Made by a program: the position numbers and the translations under genes | The notes under the pieces: generated by a model | What the model was told of the DNA's origin: nothing | Seen by the model: only the letters and a program-made list of their open reading frames with translations | The model's database searches: none | NCBI RefSeq assembly: GCF_000515275.1 | Contig: NZ_KI911560.1 | Location: 2,232,001 to 2,296,000, forward strand | Direction: 5' to 3' | Origin: Methylophilus sp. 5 | GTDB lineage: Bacteria > Pseudomonadota > Gammaproteobacteria > Burkholderiales > Methylophilaceae | Length of the DNA stretch: 64,000 bases | Part shown: positions 44,214 through 53,473 of the stretch, in pieces | How positions within the stretch are numbered: the first letter of the stretch is position 1 | How the letters are laid out: each line of letters opens with the position of its first letter

Positions 44214-44749
44214 TGACGATCTATCGTAAAAATGCCAATTGGTTATGGGCGGGCGTGACCACGCTTGGTTTGCTCGGTGTGCTGTACTTTGGCTGGCAGC
44301 TGTATACGCTGCGCGCCTTAAATCAGCAGATTCAAACCGGTGTGGTGATCAAGCAGGGTGGTTCGCCGGTATTGCAAAAATTCACCGCTGCCTATGATCA
44401 GGGCCTGCATGGCGATTACAAACACGCGGTGCAAACCTATGGCCAGGCGCTAGAGCTTTCGCCACCAGCGAGCGAACTACCGCATATTCACTTTAATATC
44501 GGCAATAACCTGTTTTTGTCAGGGCTGGTACGCACGGTGAATGAAGATGGCTCATTTCAGGACGAAGCACGCTACGCGTTCACCCAGGCCAAAATTGCCT
44601 ATGAGCAATCGCTGCGTTTGCAGCCGGATGACAAAGCAGCCAAGTTTAATTTAGCGTTGCTGCATTCGGTGATGGCGCGCGGCATGCAAGGCGCGAGCAA
44701 AGAGCAGTCGCACATGGAACTCAGTAACCTGCCGATAGGATTGCCATAA
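44213..44749 (+). CDS. mxaK: MxaK, small membrane-anchored helical-repeat protein
   Basis: Protein of 178 residues with one N-terminal helix (WLWAGVTTLGLLGVLYFGW) and a TPR-like part: YDQGLHGDYKHAVQTYGQAL near residue 62 and KIAYEQSLRLQPDDKAAKFNLALLH split over 125-150. TPR proteins are the usual partners of BatA/BatB-type vWA proteins, matching its place between MxaC and MxaL. TAATG overlaps on both ends show tight coupling. Confidence 0.82.
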   Translation: MTIYRKNANWLWAGVTTLGLLGVLYFGWQLYTLRALNQQIQTGVVIKQGGSPVLQKFTAAYDQGLHGDYKHAVQTYGQALELSPPASELPHIHFNIGNNLFLSGLVRTVNEDGSFQDEARYAFTQAKIAYEQSLRLQPDDKAAKFNLALLHSVMARGMQGASKEQSHMELSNLPIGLP

Positions 44750-45705
44750 TGAAATGGCTAGCATGGTTAAAACAACATATTGAGCCGGTATTGTATGGGC
44801 TAGCCCTGCTGCTGGTCGTGCTGGCATTGCTTAAGCCTGAAGTTCAGCTCAGGCAACAGGTGCAACATTATTTGCTGATTGCTGATATTTCGCAAAGCAT
44901 GAATGCCGAGGATGAAACACTCAAGCAGCAGGCCGTAAGCCGCCTGGCCTATAGCCAGCACTTAATGAAGCAACTCGTGCATAAAGCACCTTGTGGCACC
45001 TATTTTAGCCTGGGTATTTTTGCCTCAGATAATATTGCCATGCTGCAAACACCGCTCGAGGTGTGTAAAAACCTGGACGTCATCAGTGATGGTATAGACC
45101 ACCTGGAGTGGCGCATGGCCTGGAAAGGCAATAGTCGCCTCAGTTTTGCCGTGCATGCGGCGACGCATGTCTATGATGCGTTGAACCAGCCGGCACAAAT
45201 GCTGTTTTTTACCGATGGCGATGAAGCGCCGCGCGTGAATGTGACTATTCAGCAGGATTTAAGTGGCGTCCAGATTGGCGAGTTTTTTACCTTTATTGGT
45301 GTGGGCGGCGCGCAAAAAGTGGCGATTCCACGTTATAACTCGGCGAACAAAAAGGTGGGTGACTGGCCGGTGAGTGACAATAACAACGCCGGGGCAGTGG
45401 GGGTGACTTATGCCGACGCGAGTCAGGATGAGCCTGACCCGCCAGTGGCCTATGCAGAGTATGACCGTATGTTGTCTCAGCTGGAAGAAGACTACCTGAA
45501 GTCGTTGGCTAACGAGTTTAAGGGCAGTTATCTCAAGGGTGCGGATAACGAAGCATTTTACCGCGCACTGGCAGACAAGCCAGCCACTGCTAGCTTCATT
45601 ACCGATTACCCATTGCGTTCGATCTATTTGTTGTTGGCGTTGTTCGCGCTATTAGCGACGTATCTGCCAGATTTACGTTTTCGGCGTCAGGCCGTGGCTA
45701 GCTAA
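44749..45705 (+). CDS. mxaL: MxaL, von Willebrand factor A membrane protein
   Basis: BatB-like protein of 318 residues with an N-terminal helix (VLYGLALLLVVLALL), a vWA domain carrying DISQSMNAED (MIDAS, near residue 46) and LFFTDGDEAPRV near residue 152, and a C-terminal helix (SIYLLLALFALLATYL). Second vWA protein of the cluster, expected to act with MxaC and the MoxR ATPase. It is the last mxa gene: no mxaD/E/H/B follow, and the next gene is on the other strand after 15 nt. Confidence 0.87.
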   Translation: MKWLAWLKQHIEPVLYGLALLLVVLALLKPEVQLRQQVQHYLLIADISQSMNAEDETLKQQAVSRLAYSQHLMKQLVHKAPCGTYFSLGIFASDNIAMLQTPLEVCKNLDVISDGIDHLEWRMAWKGNSRLSFAVHAATHVYDALNQPAQMLFFTDGDEAPRVNVTIQQDLSGVQIGEFFTFIGVGGAQKVAIPRYNSANKKVGDWPVSDNNNAGAVGVTYADASQDEPDPPVAYAEYDRMLSQLEEDYLKSLANEFKGSYLKGADNEAFYRALADKPATASFITDYPLRSIYLLLALFALLATYLPDLRFRRQAVAS

Positions 45706-45720
45706 TAGGCGCAGCGTGGT

Positions 45721-46878
45721 TTAATCGTTGGCGGTCACCAGCGTTAAGCAGGTGATTTCTGACGGTGAGCCAAAGCGGTTGGGCGGGCCCCAATAGCCTG
45801 TGCCGCGGCTGACATAAATCCATAAGTCTTGCAGCCGATGCAAGCCCGCAACATAAGGCTGTTGTAGCGGCACAAAGTATTTCCAGGGCCAGAACTGGCC
45901 ACCGTGGGTATGGCCAGACAGTTGCAAATCAAAGCCTGCTGCCTCCGCTGCTTCTGCGCTGCGTGGCTGGTGCGCCAGCAATATTTTAGGCGCATCTGCA
46001 GGTGCGCCTGCAATCGCCGCTTGTGGATCGCTGTGATGGTCGTCATAAAAACTGCCGGCCGTGTAGTCGGTCACCCCCGCTAACACCAGGGTTGCCCCTT
46101 CATGCGTCAGCTGTACGTGCTCATTGAGCAACACACGCACGCCTAAGCGTTCTAATTCATTAATCCAGGCCAGCGCGCCTGAATAATACTCATGGTTACC
46201 CGTCACAAAAAAACTGCCATGCCGTGCCGAGAGTGCGGCTAATGGCTGCGTATGCTCGGCCAGTTCATGCACACGGCCATCAACCAGGTCGCCGGTAATG
46301 GCAATCAGGTCAGCCTCTAATGAGTTGACTTGTTGCACGATGCGGGAAAGATACCCTTGTTTGATGGTGGGGCCGACATGAATATCACTGATCTGCACAA
46401 TGCGGAATCCATGCAAGCTGCTTGGTAAATCGCGTAGCGGCACGCTGACATTGACCACGCGCGCCAGTTTGCGCGCATTAAAGAAGCCGATGATGCTGAT
46501 GGAAAAAGCCGCCACGACCGCCAGTAAAGCAGACTGTTGTTCCAGCGCGGTGAAATCTACCTGCAGTAAATGCATGGCGTGCAAGCCTGCCATGACCAGG
46601 AGCAGCACATCTCGCAATACCGTGAATACCAGCAAGGACGAAAATAGCCCCATCACCGTCATCGCCACCCAGCTCACAGCATCACGCAGTGCCTGGTTAG
46701 GAAAGCCGCGTGCCAAAAACGCCACCGGTTGCAGCAGCGCAGAGGCGATTAACCCAGCCCAACCCAGCCAGATGACCAGACTGGGCCAGGGTAAATGACC
46801 CAGCAGGCGTGAACCAATGTAATAGTGTAAAAGACCGACCAAGGTGGTGGTCACAAGCAAAAAGCGTAATGGTGGCAT
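45721..46878 (-). CDS. Membrane-anchored metallophosphoesterase (YkuE-like)
   Basis: Protein of 385 residues. Four or five helices fill the first 130 residues, then comes a calcineurin-like phosphoesterase domain. Metal-binding motifs are QISDIHVGPT, ITGDLVDGR, TGNHEYYSG, and LSGHTHGGQFWPW in the C-terminal half. The fold fits YkuE/YaeI-type enzymes acting on lipid-linked phosphates such as UDP-diacylglucosamine or similar. The ATG at 46878 was chosen; a TTG at 46902 is possible and neither has a strong ribosome site. It converges with mxaL. Confidence 0.85.
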   Translation of the reverse strand: MPPLRFLLVTTTLVGLLHYYIGSRLLGHLPWPSLVIWLGWAGLIASALLQPVAFLARGFPNQALRDAVSWVAMTVMGLFSSLLVFTVLRDVLLLVMAGLHAMHLLQVDFTALEQQSALLAVVAAFSISIIGFFNARKLARVVNVSVPLRDLPSSLHGFRIVQISDIHVGPTIKQGYLSRIVQQVNSLEADLIAITGDLVDGRVHELAEHTQPLAALSARHGSFFVTGNHEYYSGALAWINELERLGVRVLLNEHVQLTHEGATLVLAGVTDYTAGSFYDDHHSDPQAAIAGAPADAPKILLAHQPRSAEAAEAAGFDLQLSGHTHGGQFWPWKYFVPLQQPYVAGLHRLQDLWIYVSRGTGYWGPPNRFGSPSEITCLTLVTAND

Positions 46879-46959
46879 GCGGTTATTTGTCCGGGGGATC
46901 AAAGGCTGGATAGCCTTTAGATGGCGACAATGCCATTAGATTCAAGTGCAACTGGCTGG

Positions 46960-47817
46960 TTAGCAATCCGGCTGGTTAAACCATTGATGCTGATAGTGCT
47001 CAAACGCACTAATGGCGCGCGTAGGGCGCAAACGTGCATCTTGCAGGCATTTGCGGCGCCAGTCATCTAACTGCTCCATGCCCAGGTTGATATGCTCGGC
47101 ATGCAGTGATGGAAAGGTGCCGTTGAGCAATTGTGGCAGGTCGTGTAAGGCCAGGGTGACCTGGTCGCGATAATAAGCGAGTTTGTGCTCAAACTCGTTG
47201 TCCAGCCTACGGTAACGATGTAGCAGGTATTGTGGGATGTGCGACAGGCGCAAGGCCTGATCAGCACTGGCCAGCCTCGAGACCGCCTTATGTACGGTGG
47301 CCGCGTCGCACGACATGGATTGTGTCAGCGTGTCGACGATGGTTTTGCGGTGTATACGCAATAGTTTGCCCGGCGACGGCAAATCTGGCTGGTGCAGGTA
47401 AGCATCCATCGCCCACTCCGCAGTGGCATGCGTCAACAGACTGTGATGCTGCCATTTGGCTTCAAAGGTCGGTACAAAGTGCTGGTGGGCGACCACGTCA
47501 GTCAGCAAGTGTATGTTGTAGCCTATGCCCAGCGCCAGTTGCCGTTCGTTTTTTGTTTGTAACAGTTGCTGACCGATGCCCCAGCCATGACTATGGTTAA
47601 ACGTCCGTGAGACGACCGCCAGGTCGGGCAGGCAGGCACCCGCCATGACCAGCGTCGGGTAACGCCGCATGACCCCCAGCCAGGGTAGCGGCAATAAGGG
47701 GAGTGCTTGCAGCCATTGGTGGGTATACGCCACGTGCGAATACAAGCCCCAGGCATGTGCTTCACCTGGCAGCGCCAGTAACAGTAGCAAACTTATGATC
47801 AGGGTGCGCAATAACAT
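46960..47817 (-). CDS. Zinc-dependent phospholipase C family protein
   Basis: Secreted or periplasmic protein of 285 residues. The signal peptide (TLIISLLLLLALPGEAHA) is followed directly by Trp-Gly, and in this family the mature N-terminal Trp is itself a zinc ligand. Further likely ligands are the early His residues (SHVAYTHQW), the Asp in GACLPDLAV, the His/Asp cluster HLLTDVVAHQHFVP, and the His/Glu in HATAEWAMD. No PLC-type C-terminal lipid-binding domain is seen; the last 90 residues are helical. A hydrolase of phospholipids or other phosphodiesters is likely. Confidence 0.78.
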   Translation of the reverse strand: MLLRTLIISLLLLLALPGEAHAWGLYSHVAYTHQWLQALPLLPLPWLGVMRRYPTLVMAGACLPDLAVVSRTFNHSHGWGIGQQLLQTKNERQLALGIGYNIHLLTDVVAHQHFVPTFEAKWQHHSLLTHATAEWAMDAYLHQPDLPSPGKLLRIHRKTIVDTLTQSMSCDAATVHKAVSRLASADQALRLSHIPQYLLHRYRRLDNEFEHKLAYYRDQVTLALHDLPQLLNGTFPSLHAEHINLGMEQLDDWRRKCLQDARLRPTRAISAFEHYQHQWFNQPDC

Positions 47818-47978
47818 GGGCGCACTTTGCGCTTGCTAAATGACAGACAGATGAATGCTGTATGACGTTGATATGAAAGCCCTTTTCGTCATAAAAGCAT
47901 CACGAATGCTTGTTAAGCTGTGTGAATTGTTAACGCGGAGCCTGCCTGGCGCAGCGCCTGCATAAAACGGAATCCTGC

Positions 47979-49169
47979 ATGAAAATATTGATGATTTCAG
48001 ATGTGTATTTCCCGCGCGTGAATGGCGTGTCTACCAGTATTCGTACGTTTGCTGAGAGTTTGCGTGAACAAGGGCATGTCGTCCATTTGATTGCACCGCA
48101 ATATCCGGGCCAGCCACCGTTAGCCGATGAGGCCTGGATCACTCGTATAGAGGCACGTAAAATTGTGTTTGATCCAGAGGACTATTTAATGAAATGGTCC
48201 GCGTTGATGGCTTATGCCAACAGCCTGCACCCGGGTGACTATGATCTGGTGCATATCCACACGCCGTTTATTGCGCACTATGCCGGGCTTAAAATTGCCA
48301 AAAAGTTGCAAGTGCCCGCAGTAGAAACCTACCACACCTTTTTTGAAGACTATATGCATCATTATTTGCCGTGGGTGCCACGCAAATGGGCGGTGCGCAT
48401 TGCGCAAACGGTTTCGCGCAAGCAGTGCCAGCAGGTCGATACCGTGGTTTCACCTTCGGCGCAGATGCGCGATGTGTTGCAGCAATATGGCGTGAAAACG
48501 CCGATCTCGGTGATTCCAACCGGGCTGGATGCTTCGCGTTTTGTGCCTGGCGACGGTGCCGCTTTCAGGGAGAAATATGCGATCCCGGCACAACGTCCGT
48601 TGTTGCTGTTTGTCGGCCGCGTGGCCTATGAAAAAAATATACAGTTTTTGCTGGAGATGTTGTCGCTGGTGATTCAGGACCACCCGGAGGTCTTGCTGGT
48701 GATTACTGGTGAAGGCCCGGCCGAAGGCATGCTTAAAAAAATGGCACGCGATAACGGTTTACAGTCACATGTGATGTTTTTGGGTTATCTGGATCGTGCA
48801 ATTGGCCTGAATGCCGCGTATCAGGCAGCGGATATTTTTGTGTTTTCCTCCAAGAGCGAAACGCAAGGCTTGGTGTTACTGGAAGCCATGGCGCAGTCAA
48901 CGCCGGTGGTGGCGATTGCCGAGCTGGGCACCGCGTCTATTTTGCGCCAGGAGCAGGGCGCATTGATTGCACAGGATAACGAGTTGCATTTTGCCGAGCA
49001 GGTGCAAACCTTGCTCATCGACCATCAGCTGCGTGAGCGCGTGGGCAAACAAGGTAAGCGTTACGTAGAGCAAGTGTGGTCTAGTGATGCGCAAGCGAAC
49101 AAATTACTTGAGTGCTATGAGCGGTTAATGTTGACGCACATGCCGTTGGCCGCCACTGCCGCCGCTTGA
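47979..49169 (+). CDS. GT4-family glycosyltransferase
   Basis: GT-B glycosyltransferase of 396 residues. The N-terminal MKILMISDVYFPRVNGVSTS opening (20 residues) is that of MgtA/PimB-like and diacylglycerol glycosyltransferases. The C-terminal domain shows LLFVGRVAYEKNIQFLLE near residue 208 and the donor-binding EX7E in SKSETQGLVLLEAMA near residue 290. It probably transfers a sugar from a nucleotide donor to a lipid acceptor at the membrane. Expected product: a glycolipid, plausible under phosphate limitation given the phosphate island nearby, but that is inference. Confidence 0.85.
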   Translation: MKILMISDVYFPRVNGVSTSIRTFAESLREQGHVVHLIAPQYPGQPPLADEAWITRIEARKIVFDPEDYLMKWSALMAYANSLHPGDYDLVHIHTPFIAHYAGLKIAKKLQVPAVETYHTFFEDYMHHYLPWVPRKWAVRIAQTVSRKQCQQVDTVVSPSAQMRDVLQQYGVKTPISVIPTGLDASRFVPGDGAAFREKYAIPAQRPLLLFVGRVAYEKNIQFLLEMLSLVIQDHPEVLLVITGEGPAEGMLKKMARDNGLQSHVMFLGYLDRAIGLNAAYQAADIFVFSSKSETQGLVLLEAMAQSTPVVAIAELGTASILRQEQGALIAQDNELHFAEQVQTLLIDHQLRERVGKQGKRYVEQVWSSDAQANKLLECYERLMLTHMPLAATAAA

Positions 49170-49267
49170 GGGCAGGCGGTGCGGTAAAGGCCGCTCAGTA
49201 AAATCCTGAATTTGTGCCGGGAGACTTGACGTCCACCGGCCTGCCCGCCAAGATATGGGCAGACTTG
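49170..49267 (+). promoter_or_regulatory. Structured leader with mutually exclusive hairpins (riboswitch-like)
   Basis: GGGCAGGC (49170-49177) can pair with GCCTGCCC (49239-49246), closing a junction with three small hairpins: GCGG/CCGC, TCAG/CTGA and GCCGG/CCGGC. The same CTGCCC (49241-49246) can instead pair with GGGCAG (49257-49262), making a hairpin followed by ACTTGTTTTTAT, which looks like a terminator. This is the geometry of an RNA switch. A plain terminator for the glycosyltransferase is the simpler alternative. Confidence 0.45.
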
Positions 49268-49304
49268 TTTTTATGCAAGCGTCATATATCAGGAGAAATC
49301 AACC

Positions 49305-49673
49305 ATGTTTACCCCAGACACCTGCTGCACGCTGGTTCCTTATTTTGAAGTCCCTACCGAGAACCTGGCTGCATTCAAGGCCTTAGGTGCCCAGTTTTTA
49401 GAAAAAACCCGCAATGAAGCCGACTGTATGCACTATGCATTTTCTTTCAGCGGCAATATTGCGCACTGCCGTGAGGGCTATGCCAACGCAGAAGCCATTC
49501 TGGCGCATCTTGAAAACGTGGCAGAGCCGCTCGGTGAAGCGCTAAAACTGTCTAAGCTGATTCGTCTGGAAGTGCATGCCCCAGCGGCAGAATTAGAAAA
49601 GCTTAAAGCACCTTTGGCGGCATTGAGCCCACAGTTTTTTGTACTGGAAGCTGGCGGCATTCGCCGCCAGTAA
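49305..49673 (+). CDS. ABM-like small protein (possible antibiotic-biosynthesis-monooxygenase fold)
   Basis: Protein of 122 residues that fits a dimeric alpha/beta-barrel of the ABM/YgiN type: a beta strand (CCTLVPYFEVP), a helix (ENLAAFKALGAQFLEKTRNE), strands (MHYAFSFSGNIAHCREGY), and a helix (ANAEAILAHLENV), then a C-terminal strand region (APLAALSPQFFVLEAGG). Cysteines at positions 7, 8, 41 and 54 are noticeable. Catalytic residues cannot be named. AGGAG precedes the ATG, and a switch-like leader precedes it by about 40 nt. Own terminator follows. Confidence 0.65.
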   Translation: MFTPDTCCTLVPYFEVPTENLAAFKALGAQFLEKTRNEADCMHYAFSFSGNIAHCREGYANAEAILAHLENVAEPLGEALKLSKLIRLEVHAPAAELEKLKAPLAALSPQFFVLEAGGIRRQ

Positions 49674-49695
49674 ACCTTCTTCAATCGAGCAATAC

Positions 49696-49723
49696 AAAAA
49701 CGCCACCTTTTGTGGCGTTTTTT
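49696..49723 (+). terminator. Intrinsic terminator after the ABM-like gene
   Basis: Stem AAAAACGCCAC / GTGGCGTTTTT around CTTTT. Confidence 0.93.
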
Positions 49724-49746
49724 ACGTGGTCGCGTTTTTTATGCAT

Positions 49747-49771
49747 GTAAGCATCATGATTGATGCCTTAC
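49747..49771. promoter_or_regulatory. Inverted repeat upstream of the mgtC-like gene
   Basis: GTAAGCATCA and TGATGC-C-TTAC form a 10-bp stem with one bulged C around TGAT, 62 nt before the start codon. Either an operator or a leader hairpin. Confidence 0.45.
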
Positions 49772-49833
49772 TTTACAATGCTGCCTAGTGGCTTAAAGCT
49801 TCAATACAATCAATATACGTTTTAAGGATAGTC

Positions 49834-50556
49834 ATGACATTGCAGGCCATTCAAAATATTAACCTGATCTCTTTGGCTGATTCATTGCTGAGTCTGACGG
49901 CGGCGTTTGTCTGCGGGGCCGTGATTGGTTTTGAGCGCCAGTATCGGCAGCGCACTGCGGGATTGCGTACCAATGTGCTGGTCGCCGTGGGCGCGGCTAT
50001 TTTTGTCGATATGGCCAACCGCCTGACCGGGCATGAAGGCGCCGTGCACGTGGTGGCCTACGTGGTCTCCGGGATTGGTTTTCTGGGCGCTGGTGTCATT
50101 ATGCGTGAAGAGGGCAATGTACGCGGTCTCAACACAGCGGCGACGCTGTGGGGCTCAGCGGCAGTAGGGGCGTGTGCTGGTGCTGATTTGTTATTAGAGG
50201 CTGTGTTAGGCACTTTGTTTGTGTTGGCAACCAATACGTTGTTAAGGCCAGTTGTTAATCAGATTAACCGCAAGCCAATTGATACTTTACGAGTCGAGGC
50301 GACGACAACCATTTATGTGATTGCGTTGCGGCAGCACCAGAAAGAAGCGCTGGCCTTGCTGGAAAGCATGCTGGTGGAGGCGCAGTATCCAACCAAGCAT
50401 TTACAGATGCATGCGTTTGGTCATGACTGCGTGGAGATTGAGGTTGAGCTATTGGCGGCGGCCATTAACAGTGACGAGCTTGATAGTGTGACGCAACGAT
50501 TGCTGGCGGCGAGCTATATTCATCAGGCTTTCTGGAGCCCGAGTATGATGGATTAG
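49834..50556 (+). CDS. mgtC: MgtC/SapB family protein
   Basis: Membrane protein of 240 residues with four or five helices and the MgtC hallmarks: CGAVIGFERQYRQRTAGLRTN near residue 27 (split here over positions 27-47), GIGFLGAGVIMREEGNVRGL near residue 80, and NTAATLWGSAAVGACAGAD. A C-terminal ACT-like domain (about 150-240) is present. In pathogens MgtC responds to low magnesium and inhibits ATP synthase, affecting phosphate uptake; here it lies next to the pst genes. The start has AAGGATAGTC upstream. A terminator shared with pstB follows. Confidence 0.85.
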   Translation: MTLQAIQNINLISLADSLLSLTAAFVCGAVIGFERQYRQRTAGLRTNVLVAVGAAIFVDMANRLTGHEGAVHVVAYVVSGIGFLGAGVIMREEGNVRGLNTAATLWGSAAVGACAGADLLLEAVLGTLFVLATNTLLRPVVNQINRKPIDTLRVEATTTIYVIALRQHQKEALALLESMLVEAQYPTKHLQMHAFGHDCVEIEVELLAAAINSDELDSVTQRLLAASYIHQAFWSPSMMD

Positions 50557-50574
50557 CCGCAACCAGACACACAT

Positions 50575-50605
50575 AAAAAAACGCCACATTGTGTGGCGTT
50601 TTTTT
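50575..50605. terminator. Bidirectional terminator between mgtC and pstB
   Basis: Stem CGCCACA / TGTGGCG around TTG, flanked by a run of A on the left and T on the right; it ends both convergent genes. Confidence 0.93.
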
Positions 50606-50618
50606 ATGCAGACACTGA

Positions 50619-51398
50619 TTAACCAAACTTGCCGGTAATGTAGTCTTCGGTTTCTTTACGGCCTGGGTTAGTAAAAATCTTGTCGGTATCGTCATACTCA
50701 ATCAAGTCACCCAGATACATGTAAGCGGTGTAGTCAGACACACGCGCTGCCTGTTGCATGTTGTGCGTCACCACTAAAATAGTCAGCTTGCTGCGCAGCT
50801 CAACCATCAACTCTTCAATGTTGGCAGTGGCAATCGGGTCCAGTGCAGAGGTTGGCTCGTCAAACAGCATGATTTCCGGGTCTGTGGCCAAGGCACGCGC
50901 GATACACAAGCGTTGTTGCTGGCCGCCAGAGAGGTTAAAGGCCAGGTCGTGCAAACGGTCTTTGACTTCGTTCCACAAAGCCGCGCCTTTGAGCGCTTCT
51001 TCTACTTTGTCGTCCATGATGCGCTTGTTGTTCTCGCCACGAACGCGCAGGCCGTAAGCCACGTTTTCGTAAATGGATTTTGGAAACGGGTTAGGTTTCT
51101 GAAATACCATGCTGATACGCATACGCACTTCAATCGGGTCAACGCCTGCATCCAGCACGTTGGTATTGTCCGGGTGCATCACAATCTCACCCTGGTATTT
51201 GTTGCCAGGATACAAATCGTGCATACGGTTAAAGCAGCGTAGAAAGGTAGACTTTCCGCAACCGGAGGGGCCAATCAGCGCCGTGATTTTGTTTTCGTAT
51301 AAAGGCATCGAGATGCCTTTGAGTGCGCGGGCGCCGTTGCTATAAAAAAAGTTTAAATCGCGTGCTTCGGCTTTTATTGCAGTAGTGACAGTGGCCAT
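50619..51398 (-). CDS. pstB: Phosphate ABC transporter ATP-binding protein
   Basis: ATPase of 259 residues energising high-affinity phosphate uptake. Walker A is GPSGCGKST near residue 43, signature LSGGQQQR near residue 155, Walker [13 protein letters not shown] near residue 177, and the H-loop [12 protein letters not shown]. Unusually clear PstB marks are [11 protein letters not shown] and [19 protein letters not shown] at 51398 has AGGAAACTCC upstream; longer in-frame starts lack a site. It is the last gene of pstSCAB; no phoU follows. Confidence 0.95.
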   Translation of the reverse strand: MATVTTAIKAEARDLNFFYSNGARALKGISMPLYENKITALIGPSGCGKSTFLRCFNRMHDLYPGNKYQGEIVMHPDNTNVLDAGVDPIEVRMRISMVFQKPNPFPKSIYENVAYGLRVRGENNKRIMDDKVEEALKGAALWNEVKDRLHDLAFNLSGGQQQRLCIARALATDPEIMLFDEPTSALDPIATANIEELMVELRSKLTILVVTHNMQQAARVSDYTAYMYLGDLIEYDDTDKIFTNPGRKETEDYITGKFG

Positions 51399-51423
51399 GG
51401 AGTTTCCTAGATCTTGTGTGGCA

Positions 51424-52362
51424 TTACCATTTAATATTTTTACGAATTTTGTAGCGCAACCAGATGGCTGCACCGTTCATTAACAGCGTGACAACGATAA
51501 TCAGTGCACCAGTTGCCGCCGCATTGACGTGAAACGCATGGTCAGGGCGCGACAACCAGTTAAACATTTGAATCGGCATCACGGTAAATCCTGAAGACAA
51601 CCACTCGAAGTTGAGAAACGGTGGTTCGGTAGTGATAGGGCTAGGCGGTAAAAATGCGATAAACGTCAGCGCACCAATGGTGATAATTGGTGCAGTTTCA
51701 CCCAGGGCACGCGCCATACCGATAATAATACCGGTCAAAATGCCGCCATAAGAGTATTTGAATACGTGGTCGTAAACCACTTGCCATTTGGTGGCGCCCA
51801 CGCCATAAGCGGCTTCGCGAATGGAGACCGGAATGGCGCGGATGGCTTCACGGGTAGACACAATCACAATCGGCAAAATGAGCAGGCCGAGCGTCAGGCC
51901 GGCGGTCAAAATACTTTGGCCGAAATCCAGCATGTAGACAAACAAGCCTAGTGCCAGCAACCCGTAAATAATCGAAGGCACGCCTGCCAGGTTAGACACG
52001 TTGATTTCAATCAGGTCAGTAAACCAGTTTTTTGGCGCATATTCTTCCAGGTACAAGCCTGCCGCTACACCCACGGGCACTGCGGTTAAAAAGGTCACCG
52101 ACATCACCAGTAAAGACCCTACCCAGGCAGAGAGCAGGCCTGCACGGCCTGCACGGCGTGATGGAAACTCAGTCAGAAAATCCAGGTTGAATTTAGGATG
52201 GCCATCGGCAATCAGTTGCCAGAATAGCAGCATCAGGGTCATTAAACCCAGCATCAGGCAAATTAGGCCGATGGTGGCAAACAGGGTGTCATTGCGCTTG
52301 TGGCGTTTAATCATGGCGCGCACATCGGCCAGATTTTCGAGGACAGAAGCTTTATGTTCCAT
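51424..52362 (-). CDS. pstA: Phosphate ABC transporter permease
   Basis: Permease of 312 residues with six helices and an EAA-like loop, [20 protein letters not shown], near residue 192. The N-terminal 40 residues (cytoplasmic, [19 protein letters not shown]) are longer than in E. coli PstA. The ATG at 52362 has GGAAAT upstream; a second possible start at 52380 adds six residues. It lies 25 nt ahead of pstB, and both follow pstC. Confidence 0.94.
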   Translation of the reverse strand: MEHKASVLENLADVRAMIKRHKRNDTLFATIGLICLMLGLMTLMLLFWQLIADGHPKFNLDFLTEFPSRRAGRAGLLSAWVGSLLVMSVTFLTAVPVGVAAGLYLEEYAPKNWFTDLIEINVSNLAGVPSIIYGLLALGLFVYMLDFGQSILTAGLTLGLLILPIVIVSTREAIRAIPVSIREAAYGVGATKWQVVYDHVFKYSYGGILTGIIIGMARALGETAPIITIGALTFIAFLPPSPITTEPPFLNFEWLSSGFTVMPIQMFNWLSRPDHAFHVNAAATGALIIVVTLLMNGAAIWLRYKIRKNIKW

Positions 52363-52441
52363 GGTGTGTAATTTCCGCATTGGCCAGTAGTCTGGCTACT
52401 GGCAGTGTATGGTGGTTATGTGTCAGTAATGAGACAGTTTA

Positions 52442-53383
52442 TTAGTAGCTTTCGCGGTATTTTTTGCGCACCCAGTGACCAAAAATATTAAATGACAGGG
52501 TCATTGCCATTAATACCAGGCCTGCTGCAAAAATACTTTGATAACCAATACTGCCGTGTGGCAAGTCACCCATGGCCACTTGCACAATATAGGCGGTGAT
52601 GGTCGCCGCACTATCCAGCGGGTTAAAGGTCAGGTTAGGTTGCTGGCCGGCGGCAATCGCCACCACCATGGTTTCACCCACGGCGCGTGAAACAGCCAGA
52701 ATATAAGCGGCAACAATGCCTGAAATCGCTGCCGGAGTGACCACTTTAATCGCAGTTTGAAAGCGGGTGGCACCCATGGCGTAAGAGCCTTCACGCATGC
52801 TCATCGGCACCGCGCGCATGGCATCTTCAGACAGGGAGGCAATGTACGGAATAATCATGATGCCCATCACAATACCGGCGCCCAGCATGTTGAAACTAGG
52901 CAGGTCAGGGTAGAGGCTTTGCAGCAAAGGCGTGACAAAAAACAGGGCAAAATAGCCAAATACTACGGTGGGCACGCCCACTAATAGCTCAAGAATAGGT
53001 TTGACGATTTCACGCGTTTTGTGTGAGGCAAATTCAGACAGAAAAATCGCTGAAACAGTGCCAATAGGCACGGCAACCGCCAGCGCAATCGCCGAGGTAG
53101 TCAAGGTGCCGGAAACCAGCGGCATAATGCCGTAATGCGCATCTTCAAATAGCGGCGTCCATTGCGTGTCGGTAAAAAACTCAATGACAGACACGGTTTT
53201 AAAGAAACTGAGTGACTCGTAGAGCAACACCCCGACAATCGAAAATGTGGTGGCAACGGCAACCAGTGCCGCCATCATGAGGATCAGTTCAATGATGCGT
53301 TCTTTGACATTCCGACGAATGTTTTTCGCCAGTCTGGGGCTGATGGTCAGTTGCGCAGGTAATTGCATTGCTTGAGTCGCCAT
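52442..53383 (-). CDS. pstC: Phosphate ABC transporter permease
   Basis: Permease of 313 residues with six helices, forming the channel with PstA. The EAA-like loop VPMSMREGSYAMGATRFQTA is near residue 193, and an additional N-terminal cytoplasmic segment of 30 residues carries several basic residues. It is separated from pstS by 120 nt containing an intrinsic terminator, and a perfect AGCGGA/TCCGCT palindrome (53438-53452). Confidence 0.95.
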   Translation of the reverse strand: MATQAMQLPAQLTISPRLAKNIRRNVKERIIELILMMAALVAVATTFSIVGVLLYESLSFFKTVSVIEFFTDTQWTPLFEDAHYGIMPLVSGTLTTSAIALAVAVPIGTVSAIFLSEFASHKTREIVKPILELLVGVPTVVFGYFALFFVTPLLQSLYPDLPSFNMLGAGIVMGIMIIPYIASLSEDAMRAVPMSMREGSYAMGATRFQTAIKVVTPAAISGIVAAYILAVSRAVGETMVVAIAAGQQPNLTFNPLDSAATITAYIVQVAMGDLPHGSIGYQSIFAAGLVLMAMTLSFNIFGHWVRKKYRESY

Positions 53384-53473
53384 AGTGTTGAGCTTTGAGT
53401 GATGATCAAGAGTGTTGATCTGCCAGGGACGAATTTTAGCGGATTATCCGCTGTTCAGGCCGAATCAACACTA

